DNA of 34,357 nt, taken from Ascoidea asiatica. Lineage: Eukaryota > Ascomycota > Saccharomycetes > Ascoideales > Ascoideaceae. Every line of letters starts with the position of its first letter. Positions within the stretch are counted from its first letter, which is position 1. Positions 8,890 to 17,635 of this stretch are shown piece by piece. A program made the position numbers and the translations under genes. The notes beneath the pieces are model-generated. The model was not told where the DNA came from. It searched no databases and saw only the letters and a program-made list of their open reading frames with translations. Where the stretch lies: assembly GCA_001600695.1 (NCBI GenBank), contig BCKQ01000039.1, positions 1 through 34,357 of the forward strand, in the 5' to 3' direction.

Positions 8890-9707
8890 ATTTATTCATT
8901 TAAAAGTACTCTATACTTTTAATAATTATAAATAGGTATTGTATTTTGATTTTCTTGAAGTGTCTTTGGATTTGATTTGAATTTGATTTGAATTTGATTT
9001 GGATTTAATTTGTTTATTTGTTTGTTTATTAGACTCTATTGCGATTTGATTAACAAAAATATTTTTTTCCTTTTTTATTTTATATTATACATTTTATTTA
9101 TGTTATAATAACTTTTATTAAACTTTAACCAGTCTTTATGAAATATTTATTGAAACTATTGTAAAAATAATGTAAATAAATCATTTTTTTAAAATTCTAA
9201 TTTCTTTTTAAGGGGTATTTCTTCTCTTTTTATATCTTTTATAACCTTTTACATATTTTTATATTTATTGTTGCTTATATTTCTATTTTAGGTAATATAT
9301 TAAATAAAAGCATTCTATTGGTTAAAGAAATACAACTAAAAAATATTAAAATTACATGACCATGAACTTCAATCCATTCAGTTGGTCTCATTTGTGCACG
9401 AGGCTTTTTTAGTAGTTTGATTTTGCGAGAAATTTTGGAAATGAAATTTATTTTTAAAAAAGTCACAAGACGGAAATGACCCGCAATTTTGTTTTTTTTA
9501 ATTTTATTTCTTTGATGACCCGATAAATAATCTCGGGTCAGTTTTTACCCCTGTGGAAAATGGGCTTTATATTTTATATCACGTGCACTTCCAGAATTTA
9601 AAACAGTTATTACGTAATTTTTTGTTACGTAATATTTCACTCTATTATTATTATTATTATTATTATTACAAGTTATATAAATATACAAATATATAAATAT
9701 TTATTCA
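8890..9707. other. Convergent intergenic region with promoter-like motifs
   Basis: The region lies between two 3' ends yet holds several motif types usual for promoters: TGACCCG at 9477-9483, a perfect 8-bp inverted repeat TGACCCGA/TCGGGTCA at 9516-9540 with a 9-nt loop, CACGTG at 9580-9585, and TTACGTAA at 9610-9617 and 9625-9632. A GATTTGAATTT-type direct repeat lies at about 8965-9010 and a TTA microsatellite at about 9645-9668. The motifs would be correctly placed for a minus-strand transcript running through 9275-9466. Confidence 0.45.
9275..9391 (-). CDS. Possible 38-residue microprotein, unidentified
   Basis: From ATG at 9389-9391 the frame encodes 38 residues beginning MRPTEWIEVHGHVILIF, with a hydrophobic middle that could be one membrane segment. 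The frame stays open upstream to about 9466 without an ATG, with a basic stretch (KISRKIKLLKKPRAQ). The N-terminal part has less biased composition than random AT-rich DNA, and promoter-like motifs lie just upstream at 9477-9632. I do not recognise a family. It may be a real small gene, the last exon of a spliced one, or chance. Confidence 0.2.
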   Translation of the reverse strand: MRPTEWIEVHGHVILIFFSCISLTNRMLLFNILPKIEI

Positions 9708-12700
9708 TTAATCACCATTATTATTATTATAATTATTATTATTCTTTCTTTCCTTTTCTTGAATTTCTTTCTCAATTAAATAATCTTCTGAAGTTTTCCA
9801 AAGATTTAAAAATTTATCATCAATAAATTCTTTATCTTTAATTTTAAATTCTGGTAAAATTTCAATTTTTCTTAAATATTCAATTAATGAATCTTCATCT
9901 TCATTTAACCAAATTAATAATTCTTCTTCTTTAATTAAATTATCATATTCTTTTTCTTTTTTAATTTCATTTTCAATTTCATTAGAATCTGAAACTCTTG
10001 AATATTGCTCAAATTTATTTTCACTGTTTCCATTTTTATTATTCTTAGAATTATTTATATTAATATTTGTTGTTGATCTTATTGTTCGTAATTTACCATA
10101 TCTTAAATTTATATCATTTAAAATATTCTCAATTTTTCTATTTTCAAAAATTGTATAATTACCAGTTAAAATTTCACCATTTTTATTAATATTATTTAAA
10201 TTATTTTCATAAAATTTCTTAATCTTACTTTTAAAACTTATCAATTTAATCCATTGACCAATTTTTTTAAAATAAAAATATCCTCTATAATATTTCTTAA
10301 AACAATTATTATTATATTCAATTTTTAACATATCTTTATAATTATTTGGTATAAATCCATAAGTTCCACCTAATAATTTAGTTTCTTGAATTGGAAATAA
10401 TTCAGAATATGAAATAAAATGATTATTTCTACAATTAAAAATTTGTAATTTTAAATTTCTATTTAAAATTTTTAAACTATTCCTTTTATTTATATTCTCT
10501 TTTGTATTTTTTAATAAATTTAAATAATCTTTATTATAATTATTTTCTTTATTAATTAAATCTTTATTAATAAATTTAAAATTTTTTATAAATTTATTAT
10601 TTCTAAAATTTATTAATTCTCCATATCTTGTTGGAGTTTGAGTATTTGTAAAACTTAATCCAGTTATATCAATATACATTCCACTTTTAATATTTATAAA
10701 TCTTAAATCTATTAAATTCTTACCACCATTTTTATTTCTATTATTTATAAAATTATTACAATCAATTAAATNTTCTCCAAATCCATCATTAAAATCTTCA
10801 ATAATTAAACTATTATTATAATTAAAACATAAATAATTTAAATCCTTTATTGNCATTTGTAAATCAATATCTTTATCCCATGGAAATATTGATTTTGAAA
10901 AATTCCATGATAATAAACTTCCATGACTTAACCAAGATTTTAAATTTAAATTTTTTTTAGTAAAAATAAACCAATTTTTTATTAAATTTTCTAAAATTAT
11001 TCTTCTTTCTTCTTCATTTTTTATTAATCCATTAAAAAATCTCCAATCATAATGTGATCCATCTAAACCTTTTTGTAATTCAGCTTCAAAGAAATATTTC
11101 CTTTCTAATTTCTTTTCAATATTATTTTTTAAAGTTATATAATAATTAAATTGAGATTTATTTAAAATTTCTTTTAATTTATTTTCATCTCCATTTAATT
11201 TATCATTAATTATAATTTCAAATTCTTTTAAAGTCTTACTACCATCAAAAATAAATGAATCAATTGATAAATAATCTTCTTTATCAGTACTTGTGTTAAA
11301 TGTTTTCATCACATTCTCCAATAATTTATCTTTATCAACCTCATTTTCAGATTTCATTGATGATGAATTACTTAAAAGATCTATAATTTCATTGAATTCT
11401 TTCAATGGATCAACAATTATTGTTTCTTCAATAATATTCTTAGAGTTCTTCAAGTTTCTTGAAATATATTCATAAGTATAATTATTTTCTAATAATCTTT
11501 GACTTTTTAAAGGATATTTTAATTCATCATTTGAAAAGAAATCATAATTTTCATTATCGATTCTTTCTAAATCATTAATTTCAACATTAAAGAATTTAAT
11601 TTTATCATTATTTGATAAAAAAATTATTGAATTTGGATTTGAATCTTTATTAAAATAATTAAAATTATAAAGATATGATTTTCCAAAGATCTTTGATAAA
11701 TTTATATCTTTTTTAATTTTTACACCTTTAATAATATTAAATCCAGTAAATGGTAATGAAGTATAATTTAAAAGATTTAAAGAATGATTTAAACTTAATT
11801 TATTTATATCATCATTAGTTCCAGGATCATCAATGGTTTGAAAATAATTTAAATAATCAAAATGATGAAAATCTTTACAATGTAAATTATCAGAATATTT
11901 AAAATTTTTTGAATTTGGAATTAATTTATTTATAATTTGATTATTTGAAATAATAAATTTATGATTAATATTATTAAAATTATTTAAATTTGAAATTTCA
12001 ATTAATTTCTTAATTTCTTTTAAAATATCTGAATTTGATAATTGATTTAATGAACCTATATCTTTTTGAAAAAGTTTACAACTATTATAATCTAAATAAT
12101 TTTTATAATTATTTGCTAAATTTGAATCCCATTTTGAATCAAGTTTAATAAATTCAGGTTTNTCATTGTTATTATTAATATAATTGAAATAATTATATTG
12201 ATTGAAATAAATGAAATTTATAAATGGATTTAAAATTGTTAAATCCACATAATCATACCAATGAAATGGAATTGAAAGTCTTTGATTATTTATTATTTCA
12301 TGTTTTATATGATTTAAATATATTCCAATAGTTAGTTTATAATCAAATTTATTTTCATCATCATAAGTTAAAGGTAATCTTCTTGTTTGATTNTTAAAAT
12401 TATAATCATTAATATTATTAAAATTTAATTCTTTAAAAAAATTTGGAATTTCAGTTTTTGTAATTTCATTATTTATATAATTATTATTTATAAAATTATT
12501 TAATTTATTTAATTTATTATCTATTGGAGATTTAGATAATTTATAATTTATTAAAAAATTTAATTTTTTAAACCAATTTATTTCATAAATTTCATTTATT
12601 CTATCATCAAATAATGAATAATATAATGTTTCATTTTTATTTATAATATTATTATTATTATAAAATTCTTTAAAGAAATCAATTTTTGAAAATTGAGAAA

Positions 12701-12845
12701 GATTAGAAAGATTAGAAATATAATTTAAATTTATTATATAATCATCAGATAAGAATACTTTTAAATTTATGAATATTAAAAGAAGTAAAAATATTGAAAA
12801 TGATATTAATTTTTTTGTTCTGAAGAATAAGAATATAAATCTCAT
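9708..12845 (-). CDS. MNN4: MNN4-like LicD-family mannosylphosphorylation protein
   Basis: The protein has 1045 residues. A short basic N-terminus and one hydrophobic segment (about residues 12-32) make a type II signal anchor, as expected for a Golgi glycosylation protein. The LicD (phosphotransferase-like) region starts near residue 637 with WLSHGSLLSWNFSKSIFPWD followed by DKDIDLQM, the acidic motif of the family, and continues to NLIDLRFINIKSGMYIDITG near residue 715. An HYDWRFF motif precedes it, also typical of Mnn4. In S. cerevisiae, Mnn4 promotes transfer of mannosylphosphate to N-glycans together with Mnn6. The long N-terminal half is Asn-rich. The C-terminus (about 930-1045) is charged and ends in Asn repeats where S. 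cerevisiae Mnn4 has Lys/Glu repeats. Three N bases leave single residues open. Family assignment is firm; orthology to Mnn4 rather than a paralogue is likely. Confidence 0.85.
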   Translation of the reverse strand: MRFIFLFFRTKKLISFSIFLLLLIFINLKVFLSDDYIINLNYISNLSNLSQFSKIDFFKEFYNNNNIINKNETLYYSLFDDRINEIYEINWFKKLNFLINYKLSKSPIDNKLNKLNNFINNNYINNEITKTEIPNFFKELNFNNINDYNFXNQTRRLPLTYDDENKFDYKLTIGIYLNHIKHEIINNQRLSIPFHWYDYVDLTILNPFINFIYFNQYNYFNYINNNNXKPEFIKLDSKWDSNLANNYKNYLDYNSCKLFQKDIGSLNQLSNSDILKEIKKLIEISNLNNFNNINHKFIISNNQIINKLIPNSKNFKYSDNLHCKDFHHFDYLNYFQTIDDPGTNDDINKLSLNHSLNLLNYTSLPFTGFNIIKGVKIKKDINLSKIFGKSYLYNFNYFNKDSNPNSIIFLSNNDKIKFFNVEINDLERIDNENYDFFSNDELKYPLKSQRLLENNYTYEYISRNLKNSKNIIEETIIVDPLKEFNEIIDLLSNSSSMKSENEVDKDKLLENVMKTFNTSTDKEDYLSIDSFIFDGSKTLKEFEIIINDKLNGDENKLKEILNKSQFNYYITLKNNIEKKLERKYFFEAELQKGLDGSHYDWRFFNGLIKNEEERRIILENLIKNWFIFTKKNLNLKSWLSHGSLLSWNFSKSIFPWDKDIDLQMXIKDLNYLCFNYNNSLIIEDFNDGFGEXLIDCNNFINNRNKNGGKNLIDLRFINIKSGMYIDITGLSFTNTQTPTRYGELINFRNNKFIKNFKFINKDLINKENNYNKDYLNLLKNTKENINKRNSLKILNRNLKLQIFNCRNNHFISYSELFPIQETKLLGGTYGFIPNNYKDMLKIEYNNNCFKKYYRGYFYFKKIGQWIKLISFKSKIKKFYENNLNNINKNGEILTGNYTIFENRKIENILNDINLRYGKLRTIRSTTNININNSKNNKNGNSENKFEQYSRVSDSNEIENEIKKEKEYDNLIKEEELLIWLNEDEDSLIEYLRKIEILPEFKIKDKEFIDDKFLNLWKTSEDYLIEKEIQEKERKNNNNYNNNNGD

Positions 12846-13717
12846 TATTATATTGTAAAGCTATTGGGTTATATTAGATAGATATTTGAAATGAATTGAA
12901 ATAAGGAAATGAAATGAAATAATTTTTAAGGAATCTTGATTGACTTTATATTTATGTTCATTTAATCATTGAAGAAAAGAAATTCAAGTTATTATTGATA
13001 TTATTTATATTTGATATTCTTTTATTTCAGTTCCAGAATGAGTAACTGATGTTTTGAAACATGGTGAAGTATCACAAGCCTTGGTTCTTTAACATATACC
13101 AAATAATATCAAAGAATACTAACAAATACTTTCTTTTCTTTTNAGATATTTTTCAAATACCGTACCTTTTAAACACCTTTTAAATACCATTAAAATACCT
13201 TTGAAATGGNAAACAAATCCCAAAGCTCAAAGTTCCAAAAGGCTTGTTTTTTAAGCCCTGGAATAATCATGCAGTCATAAACAGCAGAGTGCCGAATGCC
13301 GATTTAGCACCTTGAAAAAGCAACGGAACCCCGAAGCAGTCGCCGTCACACCAGCCACGTCATTTACTCTTGCCACTCTAGCCACTGCAAGCCCCGACAA
13401 GCCTCGACTTTTTCTAAACAGCGCCCCCATTTAAAACAGCCCTAAATACTGGGCTCTAAAATATAAAAAAAATTAAAGAGACCAGAAACTTGGTACTTTT
13501 ATTATTTGTTGTTAATATTACAAATACTTTTTATTGTTTTATTGTTTTACTGATAAAGTTGATAGAGTTGATAGAATTGGTATAAATAAGAATAAGAATA
13601 AGAATAAGAATAAGGATAAGAATAAGGATAAGAATAAGGATAAGAATAAGAATAAGAGTAAGAATAAGAAGGCAAGTAAAAAAGGGAATAAGAGTATTGC
13701 TATATATTATCAAATTA
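12846..13717. other. Intergenic region, MNN4-like promoter side
   Basis: This 870-bp gap holds the upstream region of the minus-strand MNN4-like gene and the 3' side of the nucleoside permease gene. A GC-richer block at about 13260-13450 stands out from the AT-rich flanks. At 13117-13145, plus strand, lie TACTAAC, a pyrimidine tract and AG, a good yeast intron 3' end without an obvious gene. At about 13585-13675 there is an AATAAG/GATAAG hexanucleotide microsatellite. No protein gene is supported. Confidence 0.5.
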
Positions 13718-15016
13718 TTAATCAGATCCAGTACCAAAATCTGGAGTTCCACCTAATGTGCCCCACATATCACCAATATAATTTGTTGCATTTAATGAAT
13801 CTCCAAAATAAATATTATCCCAATTATTAATAACATCTTTAACAAAAGGTAATCCAGCATTCAAGATATTTGCAATAGCAACTGAGAATCCACCTTGTTC
13901 AGCATAATCAAACCATTCAGTTACATTTTCATCATTATCATTTATTGGTGGTCTATCAAAATCTGAAGCAGTTCTTAATAATACAATTCTACCAAAATTA
14001 ATTAATTTAAATTTTGCAGCTCTTAACATTGCTTCTAAAGTTGCATTATCTTCTTGTGCTGTCATTGTATATTCTCCAGTTCCATTAGTTATCATTTCAG
14101 TCCAATTTCCATATGCTTCACCTAATAAAGTTCCAAAAAAATAAGAATCTGAACATAATGAATCTCCAGAAATAATTTTTGGAGTTTCATTAGCTGGTGA
14201 AAAATTATAATTTAATCTATAATTTTGTGCAGTTTCTGATCCTATAGAAATATTATTATAATCTTGAGCTAATTTCATTGCTCTATCTCTTAATACAGTA
14301 TTTAATTCAAATACTTCAGTACCATATATTGTTTCTGGATATTCACCAGGTTCATCAGTACCAAAACCAAAAGTTCCAGTTGTCCAATTTTTTGGCATTT
14401 CTCTTGCATCAACTTCATAATTTAATCCAACTTGTATAGAATATCTTGCAAATGCAGCTGTACCTAAAGTTCCTTTATATGGATTAATACCTGCAATACC
14501 TGCAATTAAAAAATATGTTAAAGATAAATCAAATAAATATGATAATGTAAATGATTGAATTGTAGTTGCGGCATTAATTTCTGCTTCTCCAGTTGTAACT
14601 TGACATATTGAATAATTTGAATTACAATGAATATATGGAAATAAAGGTGATAATCCAGGTATTGAAATATTATAAATTAATTCTAATTCATTTAACCATG
14701 GTGTTGATTCAGGTTTAAACATTGAAATTATTACAATTTTTGGTTGAAATATTGCAAATGGTTTACCTTCTGTAACTGATAATAAATTTCCATTGGAACT
14801 TGAATTAGATTCTTCTCTTTTTAATAATAATGATGGTGATAATGATGATGATCTTTTAATTAAATTAATATTTTTAGAATTTAAAAATGGTGGTATACCA
14901 TTTACATCTACATCTGCTTCTGATTCTCCTTCTCCATTTCTTTTATTAAAACTTAATGGAAATGAAGTTACTAATAATGATAATAAAAAAAATGTTATTA
15001 AACTAGATAATCTCAT
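13718..15016 (-). CDS. NUP: Purine nucleoside permease (NUP family)
   Basis: The protein has 432 residues and starts with a clear secretion signal (MRLSSLITFFLLSLLVTSF). From about residue 90 it matches the purine nucleoside permease family known from Candida albicans Nup: PKIVIISMFKPESTPWL, then QVTTGEAEINAATTIQS, then FLIAGIAGINPYKGTLGTAA, later ISGDSLCSDSYFFGTLLGEA and a C-terminal GFSVAIANILNAGLPFVKDV. The fold is related to nucleoside phosphorylases and has no row of membrane helices, so the term permease rests on genetic work on the family. It is thought to handle uptake of adenosine and guanosine at the cell surface. Several N-glycosylation sequons agree with secretion. ATG at 15014-15016 gives the signal peptide, which supports this start. 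Confidence 0.88.
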   Translation of the reverse strand: MRLSSLITFFLLSLLVTSFPLSFNKRNGEGESEADVDVNGIPPFLNSKNINLIKRSSSLSPSLLLKREESNSSSNGNLLSVTEGKPFAIFQPKIVIISMFKPESTPWLNELELIYNISIPGLSPLFPYIHCNSNYSICQVTTGEAEINAATTIQSFTLSYLFDLSLTYFLIAGIAGINPYKGTLGTAAFARYSIQVGLNYEVDAREMPKNWTTGTFGFGTDEPGEYPETIYGTEVFELNTVLRDRAMKLAQDYNNISIGSETAQNYRLNYNFSPANETPKIISGDSLCSDSYFFGTLLGEAYGNWTEMITNGTGEYTMTAQEDNATLEAMLRAAKFKLINFGRIVLLRTASDFDRPPINDNDENVTEWFDYAEQGGFSVAIANILNAGLPFVKDVINNWDNIYFGDSLNATNYIGDMWGTLGGTPDFGTGSD

Positions 15017-15680
15017 TTTATTTATTTATAAATATAATTAAACTAATTCAATTAAAAATCACATACCTCAAACAACATGTACTTTAAGAAGTATTTATAT
15101 TATTGAAAATAATATTTCAAATAAAAAAGAAAGAGAAAGAGAATGAAAGAAAAAGTGAAATGAAATATTTAAATGCTTATCAAATTCCAATTTGATTGAA
15201 AGATCATCGATTTAAAGTTATACTTTTTACAAATGGTTGTAAGAATTGCTTATTTAATTCTTTAACAATTTTCTTCTTTTTTCAACAGAATGAACTTTGA
15301 TTGGTTGATTAATGAAACGGAAAGAAAGCAAGAAAAGCATTGCTTCTAAAAGTATCAGATTAGAAGAGATAACTTTCNCAAATGGGATATTGAACAAGAC
15401 TAAAACTCTTATCAAATTACAAAATTGATCTTAAATGAGAGAAATGGCTGCATTTCATTTCCAATTTCATTGCTTGCTGAACACAAACTCAAAAAAATCA
15501 AAAGGCTCTCGGCAAAACTTTAAATAACCTTAAAGCAGCAATTAATCCGTTAATCCGTTAACCGAACGCCGAGATGCCGTCACATGACATATATAATATA
15601 AAAGATAAACGAATAGAATATTAAATATATATTTATGNAATAGAAAATATAATATAAACAAGATAGAAGTATTTANAAAT
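15017..15680. other. Intergenic region upstream of NUP
   Basis: No gene is visible. The stretch holds the NUP promoter and the 3' side of the metacaspase paralogue. A GC-richer block at about 15530-15590 includes repeated ATCCGTTA and an E-box-like TCACATGA at about 15580. A similar GCCGTCACA sequence occurs at about 13344, upstream of the MNN4-like gene, so the two promoters may share an element. Confidence 0.4.
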
Positions 15681-16619
15681 TTAAATCAAAGTTGAAATTT
15701 CAGAATGTAAATCAATTGATTTATTTGAAGTAAAATGAGGAGTTTGAGAAGATTTTTCTGAATTTTTATATAACTTTTTTGAAATATTTAAAATTGAAAG
15801 ACTTGAATTATTTTTAATTATTTCACAAAAATTTCTTGTAAATATTCCAAAAGATCCATTTTTGGATAATTCATTAATATCTCCAGAATCATTATTATCA
15901 CCATCTCTAGATTTTTNAAATTTTTGACATGATGATAAATATAAAATATTTATATTTTTCTTTTTTTCATAACTATAATTTATAATTTTANTATTATCGT
16001 AGCTAAGTTTGGAATTTATTAAATCTTTTAAATTATTAATTTCTTCATTGGAATTATTTTTAAAAAAAGAATAATAAATTTTTGATTTAAGATTATTTAN
16101 ATAAATTTTACAAATTTTAGTTATATTATTAATTTCAGAATTGTAAGTGTAATTATATTTTAAATTTATACTTCCAGAATGACAAGAATTTAAAATAAAA
16201 CTTATACTTAATATCTTTTCAGTATTAGTTAACCAATTTAATAAGATATGAATATTAATAAAGCCAACTTTTTCATAATCTAAAGGTAAAATCACTCCAA
16301 CATTTTTAATCAGATAAATATTCAATAATTTTCCATGACCAGTGAAATAAAATAAAATATGATCGTTATTTTTAGATTTTTTAAGTATTTTATTAATTAA
16401 ATTATTTATATTTGATTTAGTTGGTAAATTATTTAAATTTGAATCTAATTCATCTGTTAAAATATAAATGTTTTCAGGTTTATAATTTAAATGATTTGTT
16501 AAAGTATTTTTAAGATTTTTTATATCATTTAAAGGACCATATAATCTCATTTCTTCAGAATTACAATTGATATGAGAACAAGCTATAAGTATTGCTATTT
16601 TGGTTGATTGATATTTCAT
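15681..16619 (-). CDS. Short metacaspase paralogue without prodomain
   Basis: The protein has 312 residues and begins directly with the caspase fold (KIAILIACSH at residue 7). It has LYGPLNDIKNLKNTL, IYILTDE, the catalytic His (FTGHG, His95) and the catalytic Cys (NSCHSGS, Cys146). The p10 part is present: LYLSSCQKF, then SFGIFTRNFCEIIKNNSS, then a C-terminal SQTPHFTSNKSIDLHSEI that aligns with QRPQLSSSHPLDTKLRF of MCA1. It is thus complete, unlike the copies at 3735 and 8211. Two things are odd. It lacks the Asn-rich prodomain of MCA1, and the residue two before the Cys is Asn where metacaspases have Asp (DxCHSG). Four N bases lie in the gene. It probably arose from a duplication of MCA1 or an old paralogue. 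Whether it is an active arginine/lysine-specific protease or a pseudoenzyme regulator cannot be told. Confidence 0.85.
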   Translation of the reverse strand: MKYQSTKIAILIACSHINCNSEEMRLYGPLNDIKNLKNTLTNHLNYKPENIYILTDELDSNLNNLPTKSNINNLINKILKKSKNNDHILFYFTGHGKLLNIYLIKNVGVILPLDYEKVGFINIHILLNWLTNTEKILSISFILNSCHSGSINLKYNYTYNSEINNITKICKIYXNNLKSKIYYSFFKNNSNEEINNLKDLINSKLSYDNXKIINYSYEKKKNINILYLSSCQKFXKSRDGDNNDSGDINELSKNGSFGIFTRNFCEIIKNNSSLSILNISKKLYKNSEKSSQTPHFTSNKSIDLHSEISTLI

Positions 16620-17635
16620 AAACTTAAACTATATCTTTCTTTTGATTGTTTTAATGATTTTTAAATTTTAAATTTTAAATTTTAGATTTATTTGAATTCA
16701 ATTTATATTGATAAAAAAAAAAAAAAAAAAAAAATAAGGAGGTAAACAAGCTTACTTTAAATGTGTTTTGGAGGATTGAAAGAAATTTTCATGTGAGAAA
16801 AAATATCCAGAAAGTTGAAATAATTGAAATTTATGATTCTGGGTTCCATTTTTTTTATTATTCACCCTTTAATATCATCTTTTTTTTCTTAAATTAAAGG
16901 TATCTAATTATAAAAGATTTACCGCGGTCCGAGGAAAGGGTCAAATTTNAGGTAAGTTTTCGATTTTCACATCGATACTTTGGAGCTGATACTTCTTACA
17001 TTACAGGCATTCGGGAAACATTTTTAACTATGGAAAAATGCTTTTGTAACAAAAAATAAATATGTTTNGACACGCAGTACTATGCAGCTCGTAAACGCAT
17101 ACAGACGTGGTTCAAAAAGCTTAAAATACCTTCGGGACAACCNAAAACTTTTGTCCTGAGCGCATTCGTAATTGTAATTATAAAAATAATCATAGGTTTT
17201 TGTTACATTTATTTCCATGATTTCACAAATGCCTAGTACGCGGTTGTAAGGTACAACTTGTAACAAAATTATTTTTATGAATTATTTTTATGANAAATTG
17301 CCCAAATGCCTCTATTACAATTGAAGGAAAAGAAACAGAGAATGATTTTAATCGGCTTTCCGAAAGCTTTGAAATAAAACTCCTTTTATTTGGATGAATA
17401 TACAGTATAAGAAAACGTGAGAAACAGGGGAAATTCGGCAATGACTTCAGCTCAATGTTGGATATTCTTGCATACTTCCCAGAAGAAAAGAAAAAAAGAA
17501 GAAAGAAAGAAAGAAAGAAAGAATTGGAAGAATTGGACGAAAACAAAATATTTGGAGAGGATTATAACAGGAGTATAAGAAAAAGAAGTGGTTAAAAAAT
17601 AGGAATTTGTAATCGAGTAATAATCAAACTAACAA
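16620..17635. other. Intergenic region with a GC-richer, coding-like patch
   Basis: The first 300 bp are an AT-rich promoter for the metacaspase paralogue, with a long A run near 16712-16734. From about 16920 to 17600 the composition is richer in G and C. Short plus-strand frames read like protein: DTQYYAARKRIQTWFKKL near 17080, and a Lys/Glu-rich stretch (LAYFPEEKKKRRKK) near 17470-17520. Stops separate them. A GTAAGT at about 16953 and TTACAG at about 17000 could mark a small intron. Minus-strand frames of 80 and 107 codons also occur. I recognise none and regard it as a remnant or chance. Confidence 0.3.

Noticed and set aside
13531-13830. Frames of Lys-Asn-Lys or Leu-Ile-Leu repeats
   Set aside because: They are translations of the AATAAG microsatellite on both strands, overlapping the NUP 3' end.
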